A stretch of DNA of 5,244 nt from Alphaproteobacteria bacterium (GTDB lineage Bacteria > Pseudomonadota > Alphaproteobacteria > ATCC43930 > CGMCC-115725): NCBI GenBank assembly GCA_005888425.1, contig VAZF01000490.1:1-5244 (forward strand), given 5' to 3'. Below the pieces are notes generated by a model that worked only from the letters and a program-made list of their open reading frames with translations, did not search any database and had not been told where the DNA came from. Shown here piece after piece: positions 1 to 5,229 of this stretch. Within the stretch, counting starts at the first letter, position 1; each line of letters begins with the position of its first letter. The translations under genes and the position numbers were made by a program.

Positions 1-53
1 AACGCCAGAATCACGGCGACAATTGCGGCAGCAGGATCGCGACGATTTGCCAT
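1..53 (-). CDS. Possible N-terminus of a gene running off the left edge
   Basis: Reading leftward from an ATG whose complement is at 51-53 gives 17 codons without a stop, MANRRDPAAAIVAVILA, before the window ends. The peptide has a charged start followed by a hydrophobic run, as in a signal peptide or first membrane segment. A purine-rich GGCGGA lies about 8 nt upstream. A competing ATG at 59-61 in another frame stops within the window after 16 codons, so it is not the start. The segment is too short for a family call, and it may not be coding. If real, it is co-directional with the TraB/GumN gene and 61 bp downstream of that gene's stop. Confidence 0.3.
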   Translation of the reverse strand, partial: MANRRDPAAAIVAVILA

Positions 54-114
54 GCCTTCATCCGCCCGGGGACGGCGATGACGCGCTGAGTAGGCGCTAT
101 CGACTCGGCTCCGG

Positions 115-1077
115 TCAGTTTGGGTTTTCGGTGAGCGCCGCGGCGTTGCGCAGCCCCTTGTCGTGCAACTGCTCGATCTCGTAGTTCTTCCCGCGCAATT
201 GCGCGAGGATGCCGCGCTCGCCGGTCAGATGCCCGGCGCCTACCGCGACAAAAATCGTCTTCGGCGTCTTCAGAAACGCCTCGATCTTTTGCGCCATGCC
301 GTCGTTGCGCTGATCGAACATCTTCTCGAACAGCGGCTTTAAGACGGGGTAGTCGCGCAGGTACCGCGTCGTCGTCTCGTGCAGCCGCTCGGCGTCACCC
401 GATTTCCAGGTGCGCATCAGCTGGCCCATCAGTTCCGGCTTCTTCTCGGTGTCGAGCAATGCCGCGAGCAGCATCTGGTCCTGCAATTCCTCGGAAAAGG
501 AATTCATCAGCTCCAACTGGAATTCGCTCGTCTCGAGCGTCTCGATCGGCTTTTTCATCGCCGTCGCCTGATCGACGAAATGACGGTCCATGCCGTCATT
601 CGTGTTGAGCCCGGCGCGCTTCGCCTCGACGACCGCGATCGCGACGGAGAGGAACCACGGCTTCAGATGCGTGTAGTCGGAGGCCAGCTCCTTCGACTTG
701 GCGACATAGCGCGCGAGATGCTCGCGCGTCTTCGCGCCGATATGGTTCTCGACGGAATCGCCCCGCGGATACGTCCCGTTCTGCAACAATAGTTTCAACA
801 GGCGCGACGAACCCTGCGGTTCGGTCAGATCGGTTTCGGTGACGAGCGTGTCGGCCTCTTTGAAGCTCGTCTCGATAACTGCCGGCATCGGATAAAAATC
901 GGCGCGGCCGACATGGATCGTGCCGAGCAGATAGACCGCGCCGCCCTCAGGTCCCGTCACCTTCCAGCAGAACAATTTCGGGCCGGCCTCGACGGCCGGC
1001 TCCGCCGCGCGGGCGAGCGGGGCCAGACATACGAGAAACAGAAGCAAGCAGACCCGCCAGATGGCGCGATGTTTCAT
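115..1077 (-). CDS. TraB/GumN family protein, exported
   Basis: This 320-residue protein belongs to the TraB/GumN family, whose members are related to the TIKI/PrgY metalloprotease-like fold; the substrate of bacterial GumN-type members is unknown. Residues 1-24 form a signal peptide: MKHR, a Leu-rich hydrophobic core, and ARA before a likely cleavage at A24/A25, so the mature protein should be periplasmic or outer-envelope. Both family hallmarks are present: the N-terminal GTIHVG (52-57, His55) followed by acidic residues E69 and E81, and the C-terminal VGAGHLTGERG (279-289, His283). A central NDGMDRHF (160-167) matches the conserved mid-domain motif. Length is normal for the family. The start is supported by GAGGA 8 nt upstream (complement of 1086-1090) and by the signal peptide beginning exactly there. 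It is divergent from the SDR gene across 189 bp and shows no functional link to it. The family call is firm; the molecular role is not. Confidence 0.92.
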   Translation of the reverse strand: MKHRAIWRVCLLLFLVCLAPLARAAEPAVEAGPKLFCWKVTGPEGGAVYLLGTIHVGRADFYPMPAVIETSFKEADTLVTETDLTEPQGSSRLLKLLLQNGTYPRGDSVENHIGAKTREHLARYVAKSKELASDYTHLKPWFLSVAIAVVEAKRAGLNTNDGMDRHFVDQATAMKKPIETLETSEFQLELMNSFSEELQDQMLLAALLDTEKKPELMGQLMRTWKSGDAERLHETTTRYLRDYPVLKPLFEKMFDQRNDGMAQKIEAFLKTPKTIFVAVGAGHLTGERGILAQLRGKNYEIEQLHDKGLRNAAALTENPN

Positions 1078-1266
1078 GGGGGGAATCCTCGGCGTGGGGT
1101 TCTCGCCTGCCCCGACTCCAGCCGACCGTCCTTAAGATCCGGTTACCCCGGGCCCAACGTGCCTCCCTTTCGTACAAACCGACGCGGCGCGGCGATTTAC
1201 AGAGGCTTTCCGGGCGTGGCAATTTGGCCCCATTAACGGCGGCCTTAACCATCGACGAGAGGCGGC
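1078..1266. other. Divergent intergenic region
   Basis: These 189 bp separate the TraB/GumN and SDR start codons and must contain the promoters of both. Ribosome sites are visible at 1086-1090 (minus) and 1257-1262 (plus). I see no strong sigma-70 promoter, no long inverted repeat and no RNA gene. Confidence 0.6.
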
Positions 1267-2034
1267 ATGGCTGGAAGGCTTGAGGGCAAGCGCGCCTTGG
1301 TGACGGCGGCGGCGCAAGGGATCGGCCGCGCGACGGCGTTGGCCTTCGCCGCCGAGGGCGCGAATGTCCTCGCGACCGATGTCGCCGAGGGCAAGGTCGC
1401 CGATCTCGCCGAGGCCTTTGTCGCGACCCGCCGCCTCGATGTTCGGGACGGCGTGGCGATCGCCGCCTTGGCCGACGAGCTGGGTCCCGTCGACATCCTG
1501 TTCAACTGCGCCGGGTTTGTGCATCACGGCACGATCCTCGACGTCATGCCCGACGATTGGGACTTCTCTTTCGACCTCAATGTGAAGTCGATGTACTCGA
1601 TGATCCGCGCCTTCCTGCCGAAAATGCTGGAGCGCTTTCATAGCGTCGGCACCGGCGCCTCGATCATCAACATGGCCTCGACCGTCTCCTCGGTGAAGGG
1701 CGCGCCGAACCGCTGCGTCTATGGCGCGACCAAGGCCGCGGTCATCGGGCTGACGAAAGCGGTCGCGGCCGATTTCATCACCCAGGGGATCCGCTGTAAC
1801 GCGATCTGCCCGGGCACGATCGCGACCCCCTCATTGGACGAGCGCATCGCGATGCAGGGCGTGCTGGTGCCCGGCGGCACCGAGGCGGCGCGCGGCGCCT
1901 TTGTCGAGCGCCAGCCCTTGGGCCGGCTCGGCACCCCCGAGGAGGTGGCGGCGCTCGCCGTCTACCTCGCCTCCGACGAATCCGCTTTCACGACCGGCGC
2001 GATCCACATCATCGACGGCGGCTTTACCCTCTAA
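1267..2034 (+). CDS. SDR-family NAD-dependent dehydrogenase, BDH2/2-keto-3-deoxy-L-fuconate dehydrogenase-like
   Basis: This 255-residue classical short-chain dehydrogenase/reductase is full length for its family. The Rossmann motif reads TAAAQGIG (13-20), with Ala replacing the first Gly of TGxxxGIG. Asp38 at the end of strand beta-2 indicates NAD(H) preference. NCAG is at 80-83, and the catalytic set is N105, S138, Y152 and K156 (YGATK), followed by CPGT (181-184). Several stretches match my memory of human BDH2/DHRS6: GFVHHGT (83-89), SMYSMIRAFLPKML, SSVKGAPNRCVY including R149, and the IDGG tail. Reported activities in this group include 3-hydroxybutyrate dehydrogenase, 4-oxo-L-proline reductase and, in Xanthomonas, 2-keto-3-deoxy-L-fuconate dehydrogenase. 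The FAH hydrolase gene 16 bp downstream favours the sugar-acid role here; that is inference. The start has GAGAGG (1257-1262) 4 nt upstream and follows the family N-terminus (GRLxGK). The SDR call is certain; the substrate is open. Confidence 0.95.
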   Translation: MAGRLEGKRALVTAAAQGIGRATALAFAAEGANVLATDVAEGKVADLAEAFVATRRLDVRDGVAIAALADELGPVDILFNCAGFVHHGTILDVMPDDWDFSFDLNVKSMYSMIRAFLPKMLERFHSVGTGASIINMASTVSSVKGAPNRCVYGATKAAVIGLTKAVAADFITQGIRCNAICPGTIATPSLDERIAMQGVLVPGGTEAARGAFVERQPLGRLGTPEEVAALAVYLASDESAFTTGAIHIIDGGFTL

Positions 2035-2038
2035 CCCC

Positions 2039-2045
2039 GAGGAGA
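2039..2045 (+). promoter_or_regulatory. Ribosome binding site of the FAH gene
   Basis: GAGGAGA lies 5 nt before the ATG at 2051, within the 16-bp gap after the SDR stop. It fixes the hydrolase start and supports translation from a shared SDR-FAH transcript. Initiation signals therefore remain intact although the gene body is damaged. Confidence 0.75.
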
Positions 2046-2050
2046 TCCCC

Positions 2051-2775
2051 ATGAAGCTTCTGCGCTACGGCCCGCCCGGCCAGGAAAAGCCCGGCCTCTT
2101 GGGCCTCGACGGCAAGATCCGCGATCTCTCCGGCACGATCCGCGACCTCGATGGCGACGCGCTCTCTCCGGGCTCGCTCGATCGCCTGCGCCGGCTCGAC
2201 CCGGCGAGCCTGCCGCTTGTATCGGGGTCGCCGCGGCTCGGGCCTTGCGTCGGCCATATCTCAAAGGTGGTGGCGATCGGCCTCAATTACCGATTGCACG
2301 CACAGGAAGCGGGGATGGCGATCCCGAAGGAGCCGATCTTTTTCCTGAAGGCGACCTCCTCGATCTGCGGCCCGAATGATGACGTCATGATCCCGAAGGG
2401 CTCGGAGAAGACCGATTACGAGGTCGAGTTCGGCATCGTCATCGGCACCAAGGCGAGCTACATCGCCGTGCACGACGCGCCCAAGCACATCGCCGGCTAT
2501 TGCCTCGTCAACGACGTCTCCGAGCGGGAATTTCAAATGGCGAGCGGCGGCAGAACAGCAACACCGCCGATCTGATCTTCGGGGTCGACCACATCGTCAG
2601 CTATGTCAGCCATTTCATGACGCTGTACCCGGGCGACGTGATCCCGACCGGCACACCCTCGGGGGTCGGCGCCGGGTTCAAGCCGCCGCGCTTCCTGCGC
2701 CCGGGCGACACGATGCGGCTGTCGGTCGAGGGCCTCGGCGAGCAGACCCAGCGGCTCGTCGCCTTCCAAGGCTGA
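2051..2775 (+). pseudogene. Fumarylacetoacetate hydrolase (FAH) family protein, disrupted by internal frameshifting deletion
   Basis: The intact family hydrolyses or decarboxylates beta-diketo acids such as 2,4-diketo-3-deoxy-L-fuconate, using Mg/Mn. The first frame (ATG 2051 to TGA 2573-2575, 174 codons) carries GLNYRLHAQE (77-86), KATSSICGPNDD (100-111), metal ligands E124 and E126 in DYEVEFG, and D155 in NDVSERE. It loses homology after about codon 162. The C-terminal part resumes in another frame at about 2536, with NGERRQNSNT, FMTLYPGDVIPTGTPSGVG and FLRPGD, ending at 2775. Joined, the parts make about 240 residues against roughly 280-285 for the family. The missing block is the one normally holding the active-site Lys segment (KGKxxDTFGPxGP type). 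The frame change requires a lost length of 3n+1 bases, on the order of 130. Translation would give a truncated 174-residue product without the C-terminal half of the active site. It is either a true pseudogene or an assembly error; the sequence alone cannot separate them. Confidence 0.88.
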
Positions 2776-2792
2776 GTTAACCCTGACCGGTC

Positions 2793-2819
2793 CCTCGCCT
2801 CGCGGGCGGCGGGGCGAGG
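2793..2819 (+). terminator. GC-rich hairpin after the SDR-FAH operon, possible terminator
   Basis: CCTCGCCTCGC (2793-2803) can pair with GCGGGGCGAGG (2809-2819) around a 5-nt loop, giving an 11-bp stem with one G.U pair, 17 nt after the hydrolase stop. Only a weak TTCT follows instead of a U-tract, so intrinsic termination is plausible but not assured. It could also simply stabilise the 3' end. Confidence 0.4.
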
Positions 2820-2860
2820 TTCTGCCGCTCTGATTCGCGGATTTCGCGTGAAGCGCGAGC

Positions 2861-2872
2861 AACCGCGCGGTT
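2861..2872. repeat. 12-bp perfect palindrome upstream of the cold-shock gene
   Basis: AACCGCGCGGTT is its own reverse complement and lies 90 bp before the cold-shock start codon. Its size and symmetry would fit an operator for a dimeric regulator, but CG-rich palindromes also arise by chance in DNA of this composition. No regulator is identifiable from the window. Confidence 0.3.
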
Positions 2873-2888
2873 ACAGTAATGACCACGC

Positions 2889-2914
2889 TAGCGCAATGCG
2901 ACTTTTTTGCGCTA
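2889..2914. repeat. 8-bp perfect inverted repeat upstream of the cold-shock gene
   Basis: TAGCGCAA (2889-2896) and TTGCGCTA (2907-2914) are exact reverse complements around a 10-nt loop containing a T-run. The repeat lies 48 bp ahead of the cold-shock ATG. It may be an operator, or an RNA hairpin in a 5' leader, which is known to be important for cspA-type genes. A terminator is unlikely because no T-tract follows the second arm. Confidence 0.4.
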
Positions 2915-2962
2915 TGGTTTCGCGTTCCCTGCGCTCCGCGCATGCAATCTCTAGGTTAGAGC

Positions 2963-3475
2963 ATGTTCGATCGCCGCCCCGACTTCTTCCGCGAAGAACT
3001 TCCCCCAGGCCGCCAAGTGGAGGCCAAAGTCAAATGGTTCAACGCCAGCAAAGGCTTCGGTTTCGTGACAATGGCCGACGGTTCGCAGGATGCGTTTCTG
3101 CCGATGGCGATCCTGCGCCGCGCCGGCTTTGAGGATGTCCGGGAGGGCGCCTCGATCACCTGCGAGGTCAGCGCCGGCGCCAAGGGACCGCTCGTCACCA
3201 ATGTGCTGAACATCGACAGCAGCACGGCGGTCGCGCCCGGCGCCGAGCATCGGCCGACCCGCCCGGCGACGGCCATGGAAGGCGCCGTCAAATGGTTCGA
3301 GGCCGAGAAGGGCTACGGCTTTATCTCGCCCGATGGCGGCGGCAAGGATGTGTTCATCCATATCACCGCGCTGCGCCGCAGCGGCATCACCGCGCTCAGC
3401 CCCGGCCAGCGCGTCCAGGTCGATGTCGTCGATGGCAAGAAGGGCCTCGAGGCCGACCGCATCACGCTAATCTGA
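2963..3475 (+). CDS. Double cold-shock-domain protein
   Basis: This 170-residue protein carries two cold-shock domains, a layout common in alphaproteobacteria. Such proteins bind single-stranded RNA/DNA and are thought to melt RNA structure during cold or stationary phase. Domain 1 (about 18-86) has AKVKWFNASKGFGFV with RNP1 KGFGFV (30-35). Its RNP2 is changed to DAFLP (43-47) in place of the usual VFVH. Domain 2 (about 105-170) is canonical: GAVKWFEAEKGYGFI, RNP1 KGYGFI (116-121), RNP2 DVFIH (129-133). A linker rich in Ala, Pro and Thr (about 87-104) separates them. The ATG at 2963 is the only good start before domain 1. Its Shine-Dalgarno is weak (TTAGAG at 2956-2961 is too close to the ATG), so leader structure may matter. 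The upstream spacer contains two palindromes. Family call certain; regulation inferred. Confidence 0.95.
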   Translation: MFDRRPDFFREELPPGRQVEAKVKWFNASKGFGFVTMADGSQDAFLPMAILRRAGFEDVREGASITCEVSAGAKGPLVTNVLNIDSSTAVAPGAEHRPTRPATAMEGAVKWFEAEKGYGFISPDGGGKDVFIHITALRRSGITALSPGQRVQVDVVDGKKGLEADRITLI

Positions 3476-3618
3476 GCGCGGCCGAATTCGCGTGTGACGC
3501 GCGCGGCCTGCGCCGTGCGATCCCGCGCGCTTTACAAACCAGGACCGAGGCGGCACCTTTCGTGACGACGCTGGACGCTGGAGCGCGTTTGCCGGCCGAC
3601 TATCACGAAAGCCTCGCT

Positions 3619-4254
3619 ATGGATTTGCGCGACACGATCCGGACCTATGGCTTCCTTTCCGGGTCCTACGACTTTGTTTTCGGCCCGGTATTTCATCCCG
3701 GCCGCAAGGAGGCGGTGCGCGTCGCCAACGACCGGCCGTCCCAGCGCATCCTCGAAGTGGGCGTCGGCACCGGACTTTCGCTCCCGTATTTCCGGCCGGA
3801 TTCGCATGTAACCGGCATCGACGTCTCGGCCGAGATGCTGGAGAAGGCCAAGCGGCGCGTCGAGCGCAAGAACCTCTCCCATGTCGATGCGCTCCATGTC
3901 ATGGACGCCGAGCACATGAGTTTCGAAGACAATTCCTTCGACGCGGTGCTGGCGCTTTACGTGGCCTCGGTCGTGCCGAACCCGGCGCGCTTTGCCGAGG
4001 AGATGCGGCGCGTCTGCATCCCCGGCGGCACGATCGTGCTGGTCAACCATTTCACGAGCGAGAACTGGGCCTTGCGCTGGATGGAAAAGCGCCTGGCGCA
4101 TCTCGCGCGTCATATCGGTTTCCATTCCGATTTCCCGCTCGACGCATTTCTGCGCGACAGCCGATTGAGCGCGCGCGAGATCCGACCGAGCAATCTCTTC
4201 GGCTATTGGCGCCTGTTGCGCTGCATCAACGAGAAGCCCGCCTCGACGATCTGA
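3619..4254 (+). CDS. pmtA: PmtA-like phosphatidylethanolamine N-methyltransferase (class I SAM-dependent)
   Basis: This is a 211-residue class I methyltransferase. PmtA enzymes methylate phosphatidylethanolamine at the membrane surface, in up to three steps, to phosphatidylcholine. The N-terminus has SGSYDFVFGPVFHPGRK (14-30), as in Rhodobacter-type PmtA. SAM-binding motif I is LEVGVGTGLSLP (45-56), GIDVS gives ribose-binding Asp68, MDAE (95-98) is the adenine-side motif, and VCIPGG and LVNHF (132-145) complete the fold. Length is close to Rhodobacter PmtA (about 200). The start is uncertain: ATG 3619 gives a family-like N-terminus but a poor Shine-Dalgarno. An in-frame GTG at 3562 with purine-rich GAGG upstream would add 19 residues. 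It follows the cold-shock gene by 143 bp with no overlap. Ubiquinone/menaquinone methyltransferases of the UbiE type are the main alternative, but YDFVFG and LEVGVGTGLSLP favour PmtA. Confidence 0.88.
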   Translation: MDLRDTIRTYGFLSGSYDFVFGPVFHPGRKEAVRVANDRPSQRILEVGVGTGLSLPYFRPDSHVTGIDVSAEMLEKAKRRVERKNLSHVDALHVMDAEHMSFEDNSFDAVLALYVASVVPNPARFAEEMRRVCIPGGTIVLVNHFTSENWALRWMEKRLAHLARHIGFHSDFPLDAFLRDSRLSAREIRPSNLFGYWRLLRCINEKPASTI

Positions 4255-4270
4255 GGTAACGAGATCGGTG

Positions 4271-4296
4271 GGGATTGCGTCGCTCCGCTCGCGATG
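4271..4296. repeat. Dispersed-type intergenic repeat between convergent genes
   Basis: On the minus strand this reads as a variant of a repeat I recall from many bacterial genomes, with core CATTGCGAGCGAAGCGAAGC followed by AATCC; here the core is CATCGCGAGCGGAGCGACGC. Its ends form a short stem (ATTGCG at 4274-4279 with CGCGAT at 4290-4295, one wobble). It fills most of the 50-bp gap between the 3' ends of the methyltransferase and the hydratase, a typical site for such elements, where a hairpin could help end both transcripts. Identification is from memory, not a search. Confidence 0.55.
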
Positions 4297-4304
4297 AGCC
4301 GCCT

Positions 4305-5102
4305 CTAATTCCCTTTCGGATACCATTTCGGCGGGCGCTTCTCGCGAAAGCTGGCGAGCCCCTCGGCCGCCTCGGCGCTGCGCCGGCGCGACGCGGCTTC
4401 CTCGACGATCCGGTCATGCAAGGTGTCGAACGGCGCCTCGACGGCATCGCCCAGCAGCTTTTTGGTGATCGCGACCGCTTCCGGCCCGGCCATCAGCAGG
4501 TGATCGACAATACGCGCGCCGGCCGCGTCAAGTTCGGCGGCCGGGCAGATGTCGTGCACGAGCCCGATCCCGCGCGCCGTCATCGCATCGAAGCGCTCGC
4601 CGGTCAGCGCAAAGCGGCCGGCGTTGCGCGCGCCGATGCGGTCGATCAGCAGCGGAACGATCGGCGCCGGGGTGATGCCCCAGCGCACTTCGCTGATCGC
4701 AAAGAGCGCATCCGCCGCGGCAAGCGCGATGTCGCAGGCTGCGGCGATCCCGACCCCGCCGCCAAAGCAGCCGCCATGCACGAGTGCGATCGTCGGCCGC
4801 GAAAACGATTGCAAGCCGCGGATCGCCGCCACGGTGCGGCGCGAGAATTCGTGGTTCTCCTCAGGCGAGACCGTGCGCAGCCGGTCGAGAAACGAAAGAT
4901 CGGCGCCGAGCTGGAAATGCTTCCCCGCGCCTTTGATGACAACGCAGCGCAGCCCCGCCTCGCGGTCGAGCCGCGCAAACGTGTCGATCAGCCCTTCGAT
5001 CAGCGCGCCGTTATAGGCGTTGCCGACCCTTGGCCGGTTCAGCGTGACGGTCGCGACGCCGCGCCCATCGACCCCGCACAGCACTGGATCATCAATCGCC
5101 AT
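4305..5102 (-). CDS. Enoyl-CoA hydratase/isomerase family protein, methylglutaconyl-CoA hydratase-like
   Basis: This 265-residue crotonase-fold protein is normal for the family, whose members hydrate or isomerise enoyl-CoA thioesters. Visible features are VATVTLNRPRVGNAYN (16-31), the first oxyanion-hole segment KHFQLGADL (61-69), the second with HGGCFGGGVGIAAACDI (109-125), and SEVRWGITPAP (137-147). Glu138 aligns with the retained catalytic Glu (Glu164 of rat mitochondrial hydratase). The other catalytic Glu (Glu144 in GGGCE) is replaced by Gly118. The FGGGVG and EVRxG pattern resembles LiuC/AtuE-type enzymes of leucine or isoprenoid acid breakdown, but no carboxylase partner is nearby, so the substrate is open. 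The start is the ATG complement at 5100-5102, matching the family N-terminus (DPVLxxxDGRGVATV). An upstream in-frame start would add 27 residues coded by repeat DNA and is rejected. No normal Shine-Dalgarno is present; only a G-run from the repeat precedes the ATG. Confidence 0.93.
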   Translation of the reverse strand: MAIDDPVLCGVDGRGVATVTLNRPRVGNAYNGALIEGLIDTFARLDREAGLRCVVIKGAGKHFQLGADLSFLDRLRTVSPEENHEFSRRTVAAIRGLQSFSRPTIALVHGGCFGGGVGIAAACDIALAAADALFAISEVRWGITPAPIVPLLIDRIGARNAGRFALTGERFDAMTARGIGLVHDICPAAELDAAGARIVDHLLMAGPEAVAITKKLLGDAVEAPFDTLHDRIVEEAASRRRSAEAAEGLASFREKRPPKWYPKGN

Positions 5103-5103
5103 A

Positions 5104-5229
5104 AGCCCCCACCCCAGCCCTCCCCCGCTTGCGGGGGAGGGAGTTATGGTGTGCCGGTTGCGAGAGGGAACCCTCCCCCGCAAGCGGGGGAGGGAAGTTC
5201 GCAGCGCCGGCTGCGAACGGGTGGGGGCT
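5104..5229. repeat. Composite palindromic repeat element (inverted ends, two tandem 51-bp units)
   Basis: The outer ends are inverted: AGCCCCCACCC (5104-5114) and GGGTGGGGGCT (5219-5229). Between them are two 24-bp palindromes, 5118-5141 and 5171-5194. Each consists of CCCTCCCCCGC and GCGGGGGAGGG around TT in the first and AA in the second, so each is the reverse complement of the other. Each palindrome is followed by a related 27-bp tail (5142-5168 and 5195-5221) whose last 18 bases share GxGCCGGxTGCGAxxGGG. The second tail contains a 9-bp stem-loop, GTTCGCAGC with GCTGCGAAC (5197-5218). This is a REP-like element of a kind common in GC-rich alphaproteobacteria. It may form strong RNA hairpins. 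It carries no gene. Confidence 0.85.

Noticed and set aside
379..792. Long plus-strand open frame opposite the TraB/GumN gene.
   Set aside because: It is antisense to a clear family protein, with no recognisable domain and the Arg/His/Leu-rich composition typical of shadow frames in GC-rich DNA.
1194..1222. Possible minus-strand promoter for the TraB/GumN gene: TTGCCA, 17-bp spacer, TAAATC.
   Set aside because: The -35 is good (5/6) but the -10 matches only 3/6, which is expected by chance in 189 bp.
2522..2575. Programmed ribosomal frameshift joining the two FAH parts.
   Set aside because: No slippery heptamer is evident, and frameshifting would not restore the 40-45 missing conserved residues.
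2500..2775. Separate small gene starting at the ATG at 2500.
   Set aside because: Its residues from about codon 13 on are the C-terminal part of the FAH protein; the first 12 are out of frame and meaningless, so it is part of the broken gene.
3476..3618. Direct repeat GCGCGGCC (3476-3483 and 3501-3508) and a TTTACA promoter-like hexamer before the methyltransferase.
   Set aside because: The 8-mer is unremarkable in DNA this GC-rich, and no acceptable -10 follows TTTACA at the right spacing.
3532..4326. 264-codon minus-strand open frame opposite the methyltransferase.
   Set aside because: It lies antisense to a confident PmtA-like gene, has Arg/Asp/His-rich composition, no domain, and overlaps the end of the hydratase gene.
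5104..5229. CRISPR array or attachment site at the right-end repeats.
   Set aside because: There are only two units, themselves palindromic and with related rather than unique tails; no cas or integrase gene is present.
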